From: a virus
Length of the DNA: 64,000 nucleotides
Virus record (IMG/VR): IMGVR_UViG_3300032516_000001
Span: 124,001-188,000 of that record
Direction: 5' to 3' (one strand)
Shown in pieces: positions 17,239 through 26,038 of the stretch (within the stretch, counting starts at the first letter, position 1; the number at the start of each line of letters is the position of its first letter). Made by a program: the position numbers and the translations under genes. The notes under the pieces were generated by a model. That model searched no databases and was not told the DNA's origin. It saw nothing but the letters and a program-made list of their open reading frames with translations.

Positions 17239-17709
17239 ATGAACACCAAAAAATGTATCAAATGTGGAAAAACAAAAAGTATAGAAGAATTTGGTCATTT
17301 TAAAGTAAAAAAGAAATATGACTATGTAAGAAAGATATGTACACGGTGCATGTCAAATGCCAGAATTGTATATAATAAAAACCATCGATTTAAACAAACA
17401 TATCAAAATTGTGTTAAATTCAATAAGTTATTTGGAATAAAATGTGATTTCAGTCCGGAATTCGTAGAAAACATAATTAACCAGCCCTGTGCATATTGTG
17501 ATGATAATGAAGTGAAGATTGGACTGGATCGAATTGATAATGATAAACCATACTCAAAACATAACATTGTTCCATGCTGTATTAGATGTAATTATATAAA
17601 AAGGGATATGCCAACCCGAGCATGGAATATGTTGCATCCTGAAATCAAGAAAATAAGAGAACAAGGATTGTTCGGTAGTTGGTGTCCAAGAGGGTTGAAA
17701 TTAACATGA
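17239..17709 (+). CDS. HNH endonuclease (tandem copy 1)
   Basis: This 156-aa protein has N-terminal zinc knuckles (CIKCG, CTRC) followed by an HNH module of the PCAYC / GLDRIDND / NIVPCCIRCN type. The ending PTRAWNMLHPEIKKIREQG is shared with the next gene. It lies on the strand opposite to the sheath gene, next to that gene's 3' end. Its stop (TGA) overlaps the ATG of copy 2, so the pair is translationally coupled. Presumed to be a homing endonuclease. Confidence 0.8.
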   Translation: MNTKKCIKCGKTKSIEEFGHFKVKKKYDYVRKICTRCMSNARIVYNKNHRFKQTYQNCVKFNKLFGIKCDFSPEFVENIINQPCAYCDDNEVKIGLDRIDNDKPYSKHNIVPCCIRCNYIKRDMPTRAWNMLHPEIKKIREQGLFGSWCPRGLKLT

Positions 17710-18200
17710 GAATTTGTAGAATTTGTAAAGAAGAAAAATTATTAAATGAATTTTATTCACAAATTATGAAGTTGGCCAGTGGGCCGAAAAGAATGTATAG
17801 AACAGAATGCAAAAAATGCACTGATAAAACCTCAAGGAAATATCATCAAAATCATAGGGACAGAATGATATTGGATAATTCGAGAAGGGAAGACAAGAGG
17901 AATAATTTAAAAACAGAAATTACCAGAGAACAAATTTGTGAATTAATAAATAAACCATGTCATTACTGTGGAGAAACGTGCATTCCGATCGGAATCGATA
18001 GAGTCGACAATAATAAGGGCCACACCAATAATAATATTGTTTCATGTTGTATTAGATGCAATTCACTTAAAAGTGATATGCCAACACAAGCATGGATGAA
18101 GTTAGTACCCACTGTTCGAAGAATTCGAGAACTGGGATTCTTCGAACAGTGGGTTGGTCACAATCTGGGATCTAGAAAATTAGGTATCAGACATCGCTAA
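17706..18200 (+). CDS. HNH endonuclease (tandem copy 2)
   Basis: This 164-aa paralogue of the preceding gene starts at ATG 17706 in an ATGA overlap. It shows CRICKEEK, PCHYCGET, GIDRVDNN and NIVSCCIRCNSLK in the same order, and the shared PTQAWMKLVPTVRRIRELG ending. The last codons contain a 17-bp perfect inverted repeat. The two genes must have arisen by tandem duplication and then diverged substantially. Two overlapping HNH proteins could act as separate enzymes or as a heterodimer. Confidence 0.8.
   Translation: MRICRICKEEKLLNEFYSQIMKLASGPKRMYRTECKKCTDKTSRKYHQNHRDRMILDNSRREDKRNNLKTEITREQICELINKPCHYCGETCIPIGIDRVDNNKGHTNNNIVSCCIRCNSLKSDMPTQAWMKLVPTVRRIRELGFFEQWVGHNLGSRKLGIRHR
18107..18154. 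repeat. 17-bp perfect inverted repeat in the end of the HNH gene
   Basis: Bases 18107-18123 (ACCCACTGTTCGAAGAA) are the exact reverse complement of 18138-18154, with a 14-nt spacer. The repeat lies inside the last 32 codons of the second HNH gene and is absent from its paralogue. A shorter palindrome (ACTGAACA, AA, TGTTCAGT, 18202-18219) lies at the convergent junction with the sheath gene. Neither has a T-tract. Confidence 0.6.
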
Positions 18201-18218
18201 TACTGAACAAATGTTCAG

Positions 18219-21200
18219 TTATATACGGATCCTTATCTGACTTGTATGAACCACGTACTCTAGGGGAAACACCGGGACATAGATGCACTCAGTTCTCATG
18301 ATCGTCGGATCATCTTCATCAACCGATGCCTTGATGCCGGCGACCTTGGCAACAATCTGCTGTTGAATCAGATTTTGGAACATGCCCAACAAGGCGGTTT
18401 CTGAAGACTTCAGAAGTTGTGGCGTGAACTTCTGCCCGATCATCGGATCGAGGACTTTACGGACCGTCTGTTGAACGAGTTGAATGGTCAAAATGACTGA
18501 CGGAGTCCGGGTGATGACCGAACTCATATTAGTCGTAAGACCATGCCGTACTCGCATCACAGTATCGACTTGCTCGATAACAGTGACACCACTAACAGCA
18601 GTCTGATTTGCTTCAGTCGGGTCAAGAACGCGTCCAAGTTTCTTGAACCCCAAGACTTGGCGACGAGTCAGTGGAACCGCCACGTCCGAAGCCGGATTTG
18701 TCAATATACCAGAAAGAGCTGCCGCCATGTAGGAGGCGTCAACCAACTGGTCAAAGACGTTGCCAAGATCGTCCTGGACGCTCATGACGTATCTATCAGG
18801 ATACGTGACGATCATCATCTCAGACTGGAGTGCAGTTGCGACGGTTCGCGCACCAGTCGGAGTTGTTCCGGCCGCTGTTCCAACGATTCCGATCCGCTCA
18901 CCTTGCTGCCGTGGTGCGCTCATGAAAACGCAATGCTGGTTCAGGTAAGCGAATATGTTTGGATCCGTTCCCAGTGGAACAATAATGTCGGGCTTGACAC
19001 TACCCTCAATCGGTCTCCTCTGTTCATCGATAGCCGCAGTGAACGACCCTACTGCAGCCTGACCGGAACCGGGGGCCTTCAGAACTTGTTTCATTCCAAG
19101 AAGCACTGCACCATTCAGCAAAGCCAAACGGGCTGCGAGCGCGAGCGGGAATTCAGGAGTTGGAGGACCGAAATTCTGCTGAATCTTCTTGAGATCCTGG
19201 AACAGTCCAGTGTCGAGATCCGTCTTTTGGTACTGGTAGCTGATATAATAAACGTCGCCAATTGCTGGTTCAGATCCACCCTTGTTAAAGGTCTGTACTA
19301 AAGCAGTCGAATCGACGTTGATATTCAATGTATTGAATACCGTCAATTCCAGACCTGGGATGCTCTTGGATGGGATCGCAGCGTCAGCCGTCCAAATTGA
19401 ACCCACAATTAACGTAAATTTCCCGGCGGTCGAATAGGTCCCGGCCGAAGCAGGAAGGATCGTGAATCGTAGACCAGTTACTGCATCTGTATAGGTCTGT
19501 CCAGGAACCCCGGTGCCAGATGACCCATTCGGATTGGACGATATGACCGTATACCCAGCCGTAGCAGCTTCACCAGAATCTCCGCTGGTGCCCACCACGA
19601 TTCCAAGACCAGTCTCTGGAATAAACGCAGTGTTAACAACAGCGGTGAATGCTATCGTCGAAGTCGTGCCAGTAGTTAACGAGCACATCTTGACGAATGA
19701 GCCGAGACCAGATACGAGAGCTGGCCAAGCAGCTGCTGCTGCTTTGAAGTTGGTGTCATTATTCAATGCACCGGCAACTGCATCAGCAGTCGGCTGCCAA
19801 CGTCCTACTGAATCACCAGAAGTGAATCCAAGAACGTCGAGAGCCGTGCTAGTGTTATTAATACCGACTAGCGAAGACACCGTATTGGTTCTCGATGTCA
19901 ACACCAATTTATTGATATTGAGACCGAGTCCAGTATGGGCTACGAGCTGCGAAATCGTCAATACTGATGTATTGACAGCATCCGCGATTAGATGGAATGC
20001 CAGACCTGCAATGTGCGCAGTGTACTTATCACGGATTTCAATCGCTAAAACGATAGCTGATTGAAGATCAGTAGCATCAGCTGCCGTTACGATATTTACC
20101 GTGTCAGGTCCAGTGGCAAAGGTGCTATGCCATGCACCACCAGTATTTGAAATGTGTCTATTGTACTTTGTTTTAATATCATTAACTAAAGTGATTAATG
20201 CAGGCAAAGCAGCTGCAGCTGCGGCTGTAACGTCATTGACGTTATCAAGTACGCCGTGGAATACCCCACCAACGCTCGAGTGGTGACCGGCACCAATAGT
20301 GCCATACTTGGTTCTGAGATCATTGGCCAACGCTATCGCATCAGCTAATAATGTCGCTGAATCAGCTGCCGGGCCATTATTGGCGTACGCAGCCTGGACA
20401 TAATCGGCGACTTGGTTCAATGTGATGGCGGGGCCAGCCGGAAGATACAGGCTGTAGTCTGTTCCATCGATATTGATACTGAAGAAATCGGTTACGCCAG
20501 CTTGGATGACGAATGGACCATCCTTAGTACCGACCAACGCCGCTGGATGATTCAGTGCGCTATACTGACCATAGGCAACTTGATTGGGCTGCAAACCAAC
20601 CTTAGCCGCAGCATTAGTCTGTCCAACCGTAGTGGGGGTTAGTACCTTTACATTCGAAGAATAACCATTGGTGGCGGTCTCCGTGTTACGACCAACGATC
20701 TTCAGGATTTCCTGAGTTCCGTAGGTCACAACAGTCGCCGGTACATAGCCACCAATCGGGTTGAATGCCGCAGTACCGTCTGGATGGACTTGGACATCCG
20801 CCCCTACTACAGCATTGATTGCAGCCGCCACTAAAGTCAAGGTGACAATACCCGTCATGGCGATCGGGGCCAGAATGACATCGTCGATTTGAAGGACTAG
20901 ATAGTCCGTCGTGGCGAAGGCCGTTGTTGGACTAACCGGCTGTCCAAGAAGATTGGCCGGGAATCCAGTGGTCATGTTCACCGAGAATGCCGCAGCACCA
21001 TCAACCTTCACACCACCAAACGAACGTGAAGCGGTGTAAAGATCGTATGGCTCAGCTCCCGGAGTCGTGAAACAGGCATGAGTCGCCGGAAGTAACGCCG
21101 AACTAAATTCGATTGTTACAGTTTCGGAAACGGGTGTGCCGCCATAATGGATGGCATCAGGAACAGTCTCTACGCCGGATGGCCACTGCACGATCTGCGG

Positions 21201-22922
21201 AAGAGCCGATTTCGTACCGAATCTAGTCTGGAACAACGGAGCATTGTTGTTCAACTCCGACGTAACGGTGAATTTCCCGATCCCGCTTGGGCCGGGGGTT
21301 ATCACCTTTAGTGTATAGGTATCGTCAACCAATCGGCTATACCAGAAAGTAGCATAGACCTTGGAATCAGCTGTCACCGCATTCTTGAGAGTAATAGTGT
21401 TAGTTGACGAGTCTACTCCCAATACTGCCACAGCAGGCCGTGAATAGGCATCTCGAAAACTGGTACCGACATAGACCGTCACAAGATCCGGCCGATTGGT
21501 CGGAAGATCAATACGGCTGTTGGTGACAGTCTGATAAAGTGACAATCCAAGTGGGGTGTCACGACCATTTCCGGTAGTCGGAGTTAATGGGAGAGTGAAT
21601 TTGGTAGCTGAAGCCGTGTTAGTTATCGGGTCAGTATAACGGGTAGCTTCGACACCGAAAATACGGTCATCAACTAACAGTCCGTAAATTTGTACTGAAT
21701 CGAATGAGACGGTTCCGGTTACCAGACCAGAACTGATCTGGAATGCCGACCCCCAATAGATCTTGGATTGATCACCTTCATTCACGACTGTGAAATCGGG
21801 ACCATTGAGATAATCCCTCCGACCTGGGGCTATACCAACATTCCCCATCGTGATTATGTTGCTATTGGGCAGATAGTCGAAGGTATCTTGCCAAGTATTG
21901 AAATAATATTGGATTGTTATCGTTGCCGTCTCAGCAGGAGCCGATGCTAAAGTAACAGTGCTATTGGCACCATCGACCCCTGATGGGATTACTTGAATCC
22001 CATTAACTAGAACGGTGACCTTTGATGTATCGGTGGTAGTAATTCCACCACCGGATCCATCAACGATAGGTCCATTAAATACGCGGAATGCCCGATTGCG
22101 ATTGGTGTAGTCACCAGGATTGAATCCAAATGCCCCATTGGCATTACCAGATCCAATGAGAATATTTCCATAAGCCATAAGCTGGATGTGATACAGACCC
22201 TGATTGTCAGTATCGACTGCAGCTGTAAGCCCGGCGATGGCCGCTAGATTCACATCATTTGCAATATCAGTAGCCGAACGTGTGCCAGAAGTTAATGTGA
22301 TCGCTACCGGCGCAGTCGAATCATCCAAGTAAACCTGGAGCGTATCACTAGTTCCAGTAACGATTGTATAGGTTTCGGCCTTCGGAGAAATCAGTATTGC
22401 CCGACCAACAGTAATCTGACTAGAAACATTATCCGTGACACGGGTGTCACCACGATGGAAAAAGTAATTAACCGATATCGCATCAGTTGGACTTGGAGGA
22501 ACAAGAAGAGTGATCAGACCATTTGCCCCGTCGACAGCCGCCACGACAACTGGTTCACCATTGACAGTGACAGATACCCTATTCGTTTCATACGTGGTTT
22601 TGCCAATCCCAGTTCCATCCACGATAGGATAATTACGAACCCTTAACTGGAACCGATTCCCATCCTGGAGTCCAATAGTAGGATTGGAGGCTGTGCCACC
22701 AGTGACCCAACGACCAGTTGGATCCTCACCAAATATGGGTGTATCGGCTACGCTGCTCGACCCACGAATCATCTCATAATCGGATTGAGTCAAACTTTCC
22801 TGACCCACCCCAATCAACAGTGGGACCCTGAGACCGTTCAGTAATTGGCCGACAACCGGCTCAATAACAGAGCGAGTGTAAACACCAGGAGGAGCATATG
22901 TAGTGAATGGTCCAATACCCAT
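18219..22922 (-). CDS. Tail sheath protein, greatly enlarged
   Basis: This 1567-aa protein has a typical sheath N-terminus (TTYAPPGVYTRS) and a conserved C-terminal third (from about residue 1235) that ends FPLEYVVHTSQIRIRI. Usual myovirus sheaths have about 450-700 aa. The extra length contains Ig-like beta repeats (about 100-156, 286-342 and a looser one at 462-529; core VTVLVNG ... VDGANSTVTL ... YYF). It also contains three helical repeats with a TKYxxH / DKYTAH core (about 861-901, 905-948, 952-998). The sheath contracts around the tube to drive DNA delivery, and the insertions should project outward. A good ribosome site (AGGAAAC) precedes ATG 22922. Confidence 0.9.
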   Translation of the reverse strand: MGIGPFTTYAPPGVYTRSVIEPVVGQLLNGLRVPLLIGVGQESLTQSDYEMIRGSSSVADTPIFGEDPTGRWVTGGTASNPTIGLQDGNRFQLRVRNYPIVDGTGIGKTTYETNRVSVTVNGEPVVVAAVDGANGLITLLVPPSPTDAISVNYFFHRGDTRVTDNVSSQITVGRAILISPKAETYTIVTGTSDTLQVYLDDSTAPVAITLTSGTRSATDIANDVNLAAIAGLTAAVDTDNQGLYHIQLMAYGNILIGSGNANGAFGFNPGDYTNRNRAFRVFNGPIVDGSGGGITTTDTSKVTVLVNGIQVIPSGVDGANSTVTLASAPAETATITIQYYFNTWQDTFDYLPNSNIITMGNVGIAPGRRDYLNGPDFTVVNEGDQSKIYWGSAFQISSGLVTGTVSFDSVQIYGLLVDDRIFGVEATRYTDPITNTASATKFTLPLTPTTGNGRDTPLGLSLYQTVTNSRIDLPTNRPDLVTVYVGTSFRDAYSRPAVAVLGVDSSTNTITLKNAVTADSKVYATFWYSRLVDDTYTLKVITPGPSGIGKFTVTSELNNNAPLFQTRFGTKSALPQIVQWPSGVETVPDAIHYGGTPVSETVTIEFSSALLPATHACFTTPGAEPYDLYTASRSFGGVKVDGAAAFSVNMTTGFPANLLGQPVSPTTAFATTDYLVLQIDDVILAPIAMTGIVTLTLVAAAINAVVGADVQVHPDGTAAFNPIGGYVPATVVTYGTQEILKIVGRNTETATNGYSSNVKVLTPTTVGQTNAAAKVGLQPNQVAYGQYSALNHPAALVGTKDGPFVIQAGVTDFFSINIDGTDYSLYLPAGPAITLNQVADYVQAAYANNGPAADSATLLADAIALANDLRTKYGTIGAGHHSSVGGVFHGVLDNVNDVTAAAAAALPALITLVNDIKTKYNRHISNTGGAWHSTFATGPDTVNIVTAADATDLQSAIVLAIEIRDKYTAHIAGLAFHLIADAVNTSVLTISQLVAHTGLGLNINKLVLTSRTNTVSSLVGINNTSTALDVLGFTSGDSVGRWQPTADAVAGALNNDTNFKAAAAAWPALVSGLGSFVKMCSLTTGTTSTIAFTAVVNTAFIPETGLGIVVGTSGDSGEAATAGYTVISSNPNGSSGTGVPGQTYTDAVTGLRFTILPASAGTYSTAGKFTLIVGSIWTADAAIPSKSIPGLELTVFNTLNINVDSTALVQTFNKGGSEPAIGDVYYISYQYQKTDLDTGLFQDLKKIQQNFGPPTPEFPLALAARLALLNGAVLLGMKQVLKAPGSGQAAVGSFTAAIDEQRRPIEGSVKPDIIVPLGTDPNIFAYLNQHCVFMSAPRQQGERIGIVGTAAGTTPTGARTVATALQSEMMIVTYPDRYVMSVQDDLGNVFDQLVDASYMAAALSGILTNPASDVAVPLTRRQVLGFKKLGRVLDPTEANQTAVSGVTVIEQVDTVMRVRHGLTTNMSSVITRTPSVILTIQLVQQTVRKVLDPMIGQKFTPQLLKSSETALLGMFQNLIQQQIVAKVAGIKASVDEDDPTIMRTECIYVPVFPLEYVVHTSQIRIRI

Positions 22923-22931
22923 TTTAGTTTC

Positions 22932-23018
22932 CTACCGTTCGAGCAGATTGAGTGTGAGTATCTGGTCTACGTATAAAGGAGCACAAAACAAGTCTATGTA
23001 TTTGTATGGGTCTTCCAT
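22932..23018 (-). CDS. Possible 28-aa leader peptide before the sheath gene
   Basis: In the 142-bp gap upstream of the sheath gene, an ATG at 23018 opens a 28-codon frame (MEDPYKYIDLF ... LNLLER). It stops at TAG 22932-22934, directly overlapping the sheath Shine-Dalgarno sequence (TAGGAAAC). The start lies in the 3' arm of a 7-bp hairpin (CCATGCT 23015-23021 with AGCATGG 23034-23040). Its position suggests a coupled leader peptide, but such a short frame may be chance. Confidence 0.25.
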   Translation of the reverse strand: MEDPYKYIDLFCAPLYVDQILTLNLLER

Positions 23019-23040
23019 GCTCGATTTCGAATAAGCATGG
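23015..23040 (-). promoter_or_regulatory. Hairpin between zinc-ribbon and sheath genes
   Basis: CCATGCT (23015-23021) pairs with AGCATGG (23034-23040) around a 12-nt loop. It lies 24 bases past the zinc-ribbon stop on the minus strand. There is no U-tract, so RNA processing or translational control of the sheath leader is as likely as termination. Confidence 0.35.
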
Positions 23041-23064
23041 ACATAGAGAGTTTATCGTATACTA

Positions 23065-23502
23065 TTATTCTTGTGCGGCTTTATCTTTGATCCGCTTAAA
23101 AGTTGTAAGAGCTTTCTCTCTAATTTGCATAGTATTATTATCTGCTGGAACGGGTTTTCCCGTACTAGGATCTATTGACAATGCATGAGTTCCGGCCTGC
23201 CTGCGTATTTTAGCCCTTTCTACTCTATCCGCATCATATGCTTCCCATTTTCGATTGGCAGAACGACCAACAGCAATATCTAATGAAGGATTATCGTGTG
23301 AACCAGTACTCCTTCTAGGAATTGGACCAGATTCACCCATATTGTTAAATTTGAAATTTGTGGCAGAAGGTATCCTAGGTACCAACTTCCCACATTTTTT
23401 ACACGGATGTTTTTCGGAATATTGCTTTATATCATCTGATGAGAGCAACAACTCTTCAAACACTATACGACAGTCATTACATTGATATTCAATGATCGGC
23501 AA
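23065..23502 (-). CDS. Zinc-ribbon (FmdB-type) structural protein, internal TTG start
   Basis: Inside the fused endonuclease frame, AGGAG (23511-23515) is followed eight bases later by TTG at 23500-23502, which would initiate MPIIEYQCNDC. FmdB-type zinc ribbons characteristically begin MPxYEYxC, so this is almost certainly the ancestral start of a separate 145-aa gene. Its first half holds two zinc CxxC pairs. Its second half (GRSANRKWEAYDADRVERAK) resembles a region that follows zinc ribbons in tail-module proteins of other phages. It lies directly upstream of the sheath gene. Whether the host still starts here, or only makes the fusion, cannot be seen from sequence. Confidence 0.65.
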   Translation of the reverse strand: MPIIEYQCNDCRIVFEELLLSSDDIKQYSEKHPCKKCGKLVPRIPSATNFKFNNMGESGPIPRRSTGSHDNPSLDIAVGRSANRKWEAYDADRVERAKIRRQAGTHALSIDPSTGKPVPADNNTMQIREKALTTFKRIKDKAAQE

Positions 23503-24396
23503 GGCCACTTCTCCTAATATACTATACTGATGATTTTTGAAGTTTTTTCTATGCCAATACTTCGACATATTCCGCGCATTCGTACAAATTTTGCACTCGA
23601 GAGAATCATTTCTACCTTTATGTTTATGGCGATAACAATCTGCAATGGGGATCAATCCGTGTTTTTTACATAATTTGTGTGTTTCAGTATAAGAAATAGA
23701 TTTGCTTCGGTAATTCGGATCCTGCCACAATATCTTTGCTGCAATAGAATTACTTATTCGTACTTTCTCACGATATTCCGGATTCTGCCACATCTTCAAA
23801 GTCGCATTGTGCATTTTCTCCTTGATTTCGGGTCGAGCAAAAGTTATCTTCTTGGTAGCTGTTGATTTAGCTATGGATTCCGGACTTGGGGGTTTTCCCA
23901 AACGTGCTTTAGCAATAACAACAGACATCTTTTCCCGGTATTCAGGATCTTGCCATAGTTTTTTCATTTCAGCAGATTTTTGTTCTGATGACATAAATAA
24001 ATAGTCTTTAAAATTGTCTAAGGATCGAGGCAGTGCCTTTTCACGATATTCCGGATTATTCCAGGGATTTTTATTTATATGTGGTTTGTGTTCACCACCC
24101 TTAGCCAAATTAAACCCGAACTGCGGATCTCTTGTATTGAAATGATTGATCCACTTCTCTTCAGCTAAATCGGCTGCTTCTAACGTATCGCAAATTTCTA
24201 GAATTCCATGAGTGAATGCGTCTTTCCCATATTTACGAATAGCATTCCAAAAATGGGCACAACCTCTGCCCCGCTTGTGTTTTGCATTCGCTATATGCTG
24301 ATTCCAACGCTTCATCATCGTTAATTTGGTTAACCCGATGTAACGACGTTGTGAATCAATATGTGTATGCGAATAAATCGTCCAGTGAAGTCCCAT
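23065..24396 (-). CDS. GIY-YIG endonuclease fused in frame to a virion zinc-ribbon protein
   Basis: In this 443-aa frame residues 1-105 are a GIY-YIG nuclease domain (WTIYSHTH, RRYIGLTKLTMMKRWNQH, FWNAIRKYGKDAF, EKWINHFNT). A stretch follows with repeated NPEYREK / DPEYREKM motifs and a KARLGKPPSPESIAKS element typical of NUMOD DNA-binding motifs. A CKIC knuckle comes next. From about residue 299 the frame becomes an FmdB-type zinc ribbon (PIIEYQCNDC ... CKKCGKLVPRI) plus a phage C-terminal region (AVGRSANRKWEAYDADR). The nuclease part has no stop codon of its own. The second half also has its own start and is listed separately. Confidence 0.8.
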   Translation of the reverse strand: MGLHWTIYSHTHIDSQRRYIGLTKLTMMKRWNQHIANAKHKRGRGCAHFWNAIRKYGKDAFTHGILEICDTLEAADLAEEKWINHFNTRDPQFGFNLAKGGEHKPHINKNPWNNPEYREKALPRSLDNFKDYLFMSSEQKSAEMKKLWQDPEYREKMSVVIAKARLGKPPSPESIAKSTATKKITFARPEIKEKMHNATLKMWQNPEYREKVRISNSIAAKILWQDPNYRSKSISYTETHKLCKKHGLIPIADCYRHKHKGRNDSLECKICTNARNMSKYWHRKNFKNHQYSILGEVALPIIEYQCNDCRIVFEELLLSSDDIKQYSEKHPCKKCGKLVPRIPSATNFKFNNMGESGPIPRRSTGSHDNPSLDIAVGRSANRKWEAYDADRVERAKIRRQAGTHALSIDPSTGKPVPADNNTMQIREKALTTFKRIKDKAAQE

Positions 24397-24441
24397 AAGG
24401 AACTTTACCAGACGATCTATTCAACCGATATTCGTAAGCCG

Positions 24442-25653
24442 CTAAATCACTCTCTCGTAGCCAATGTCCTTTCCAATCACAATTGCCATTCCTGCAATTT
24501 GGGATGGGTCACTCATAACTTGTAATTGATCCCAAGTATATGAACCATCAAGGAACCCCTTTTGCTGTTCCTCAGTCTTAGATATAGGATCGACTTGTGT
24601 CGAAGTAATGGGTAATGGAATATAAATTTCCCAGTCCACTCTCATTGAAAGCGATATTGCTCCATCATAATAATATGCATCCAATGTTTCATTATATATT
24701 TCTTCGCTTTCTCCACCAGGCGCGACATCAATCAACTCGAGCCCTTCGAATCCCCAATAATTCTGTCGTTCCAATATTTTATTTACTACATAATCACTGA
24801 GTTTTTCACGATCTTCAGCATCTCTAGAAAATACTATCAAATCAAAGTGGACTTCGAATTTTCCACCATAAATATCCGCAACTTCGGTCCTGCTTTCGGT
24901 TACTACTATTTCGATTTCATCGCATTCCTGGATTCTATCCCCGAATGCGAGAACAGCGCCAGGAATTGCAGTTAGGTTAGTAGTTTCAGCTTTAAACTGA
25001 AATGGACCCTGATCTTCGATCTTATATCTGTAATCAGCATATATAACGGAATCAATTGGTGTAGGCTTTAGGAAGGTTATTCCTCCTGTACCATAATCAG
25101 CAGTATAATCAACACCATTCGATAGCGGATGCTTTCCATCTATCCACAATCTAATTGAACCCGGATAGATATTCTCTCTAGACAACTGCCCGGTTGGATC
25201 AGATGATGTAACGAATTGGATTACTGGTTCGTCTGTAACTGTTAGATTTGGCTCGAGTATGAATGTTCCAGGGATATTGTGTGGTTCATCAGGAAGAGAT
25301 GTGACTTTGAGTAAATAAACGCCGGGTGGACTAGGAAATATATTTCGAGTCGAAGATACCTTCTCTAGATATAACTGGTTCTCCTTAATCCATTCTAATG
25401 AAGTACCGAGATGATTTTTAGCTGGCAAGTGTACTACGAATGACTTTAATCTACCTATATAGTTATTTGCAGATAACCTAACTCTATCAGCTGAAGTTCC
25501 GTTTATGATAACCCCCCTTTGAGGTCTTTCCTCAAAAGAGAATTTATTCTTCACATTTTCAGAATCAGAACGATAGCGTGGATGCTCATAAAGTATTCTT
25601 TTGAGCTCCCATATTATTCTTTTCTTGGTAGCCGATGTAAGAGAATTTTTCAT
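24442..25653 (-). CDS. Tail or neck structural protein with an Ig-like repeat
   Basis: This 403-aa protein contains a beta-rich segment (GSIRLWIDGKHPLSNGVDY ... GGITFLKPTPIDSVIYADYRY) of the same kind as the Ig-like repeats in the sheath. It is followed by an alpha/beta domain that looks like tail-completion or neck proteins (FEVHFDLIVFSRDAEDREKL, NKILERQNYWGFEG). It lies two genes upstream of the sheath, and its start overlaps the SAP-domain gene by ATGA. A connector or tail-terminator role is inferred from position. Confidence 0.6.
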   Translation of the reverse strand: MKNSLTSATKKRIIWELKRILYEHPRYRSDSENVKNKFSFEERPQRGVIINGTSADRVRLSANNYIGRLKSFVVHLPAKNHLGTSLEWIKENQLYLEKVSSTRNIFPSPPGVYLLKVTSLPDEPHNIPGTFILEPNLTVTDEPVIQFVTSSDPTGQLSRENIYPGSIRLWIDGKHPLSNGVDYTADYGTGGITFLKPTPIDSVIYADYRYKIEDQGPFQFKAETTNLTAIPGAVLAFGDRIQECDEIEIVVTESRTEVADIYGGKFEVHFDLIVFSRDAEDREKLSDYVVNKILERQNYWGFEGLELIDVAPGGESEEIYNETLDAYYYDGAISLSMRVDWEIYIPLPITSTQVDPISKTEEQQKGFLDGSYTWDQLQVMSDPSQIAGMAIVIGKDIGYERVI

Positions 25654-26012
25654 TTACCAGGGATAGCCCCAGCTTCTACTAAGCGTCTAGCTAGTTGAGC
25701 CTTGTTTCCAGTTACATCAAGCCCCGAATCCTGGGCTAATTTAATCAGCTCAGATTTCGTATATTGTTCAATAAATAAAGCGACAGCATCGGATTCAATC
25801 TCAGTTTCTCCATCTATAGATATAACCGGCACGTCAATCGCTGGCGGTGGAAACGGTGGAGGTGGCGGCATTACCGGCACTACCAAAGGAGGAGGCACTA
25901 CTGGAGGTTGTGGAGAAGGTAGTGTGGGAGACGCTGCTGGGATTTCAGCAAACTTCATTCCGTACGAATGCTCTAGCACATCGTTTTCGGTTAATAGAAC
26001 TTTCCGTTTCAT
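25650..26012 (-). CDS. SAP-domain protein with proline-rich linker
   Basis: The product has 120 aa. The N-terminal part is followed by a Pro-rich linker (TLPSPQPPVVPPPLVVPVMP) and a C-terminal SAP-like helix-turn-helix (TKSELIKLAQDSGLDVTGNK, residues about 80-117). SAP modules bind nucleic acid, and small phage proteins with such C-terminal modules are common near head-tail genes. The gene is coupled to the 403-aa structural gene by an ATGA overlap. Confidence 0.6.
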   Translation of the reverse strand: MKRKVLLTENDVLEHSYGMKFAEIPAASPTLPSPQPPVVPPPLVVPVMPPPPPFPPPAIDVPVISIDGETEIESDAVALFIEQYTKSELIKLAQDSGLDVTGNKAQLARRLVEAGAIPGK

Positions 26013-26038
26013 GTTTACACCATCCGATTAAAAGCTGG

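Noticed and set aside
18107-18154. Intrinsic terminator
   Set aside because: The stem lies inside a coding region and has no following T-tract.
18543-20642. Plus-strand frames of up to 252 aa opposite the sheath gene
   Set aside because: They lie within the sheath coding region on the other strand and show no domain or ribosome site.
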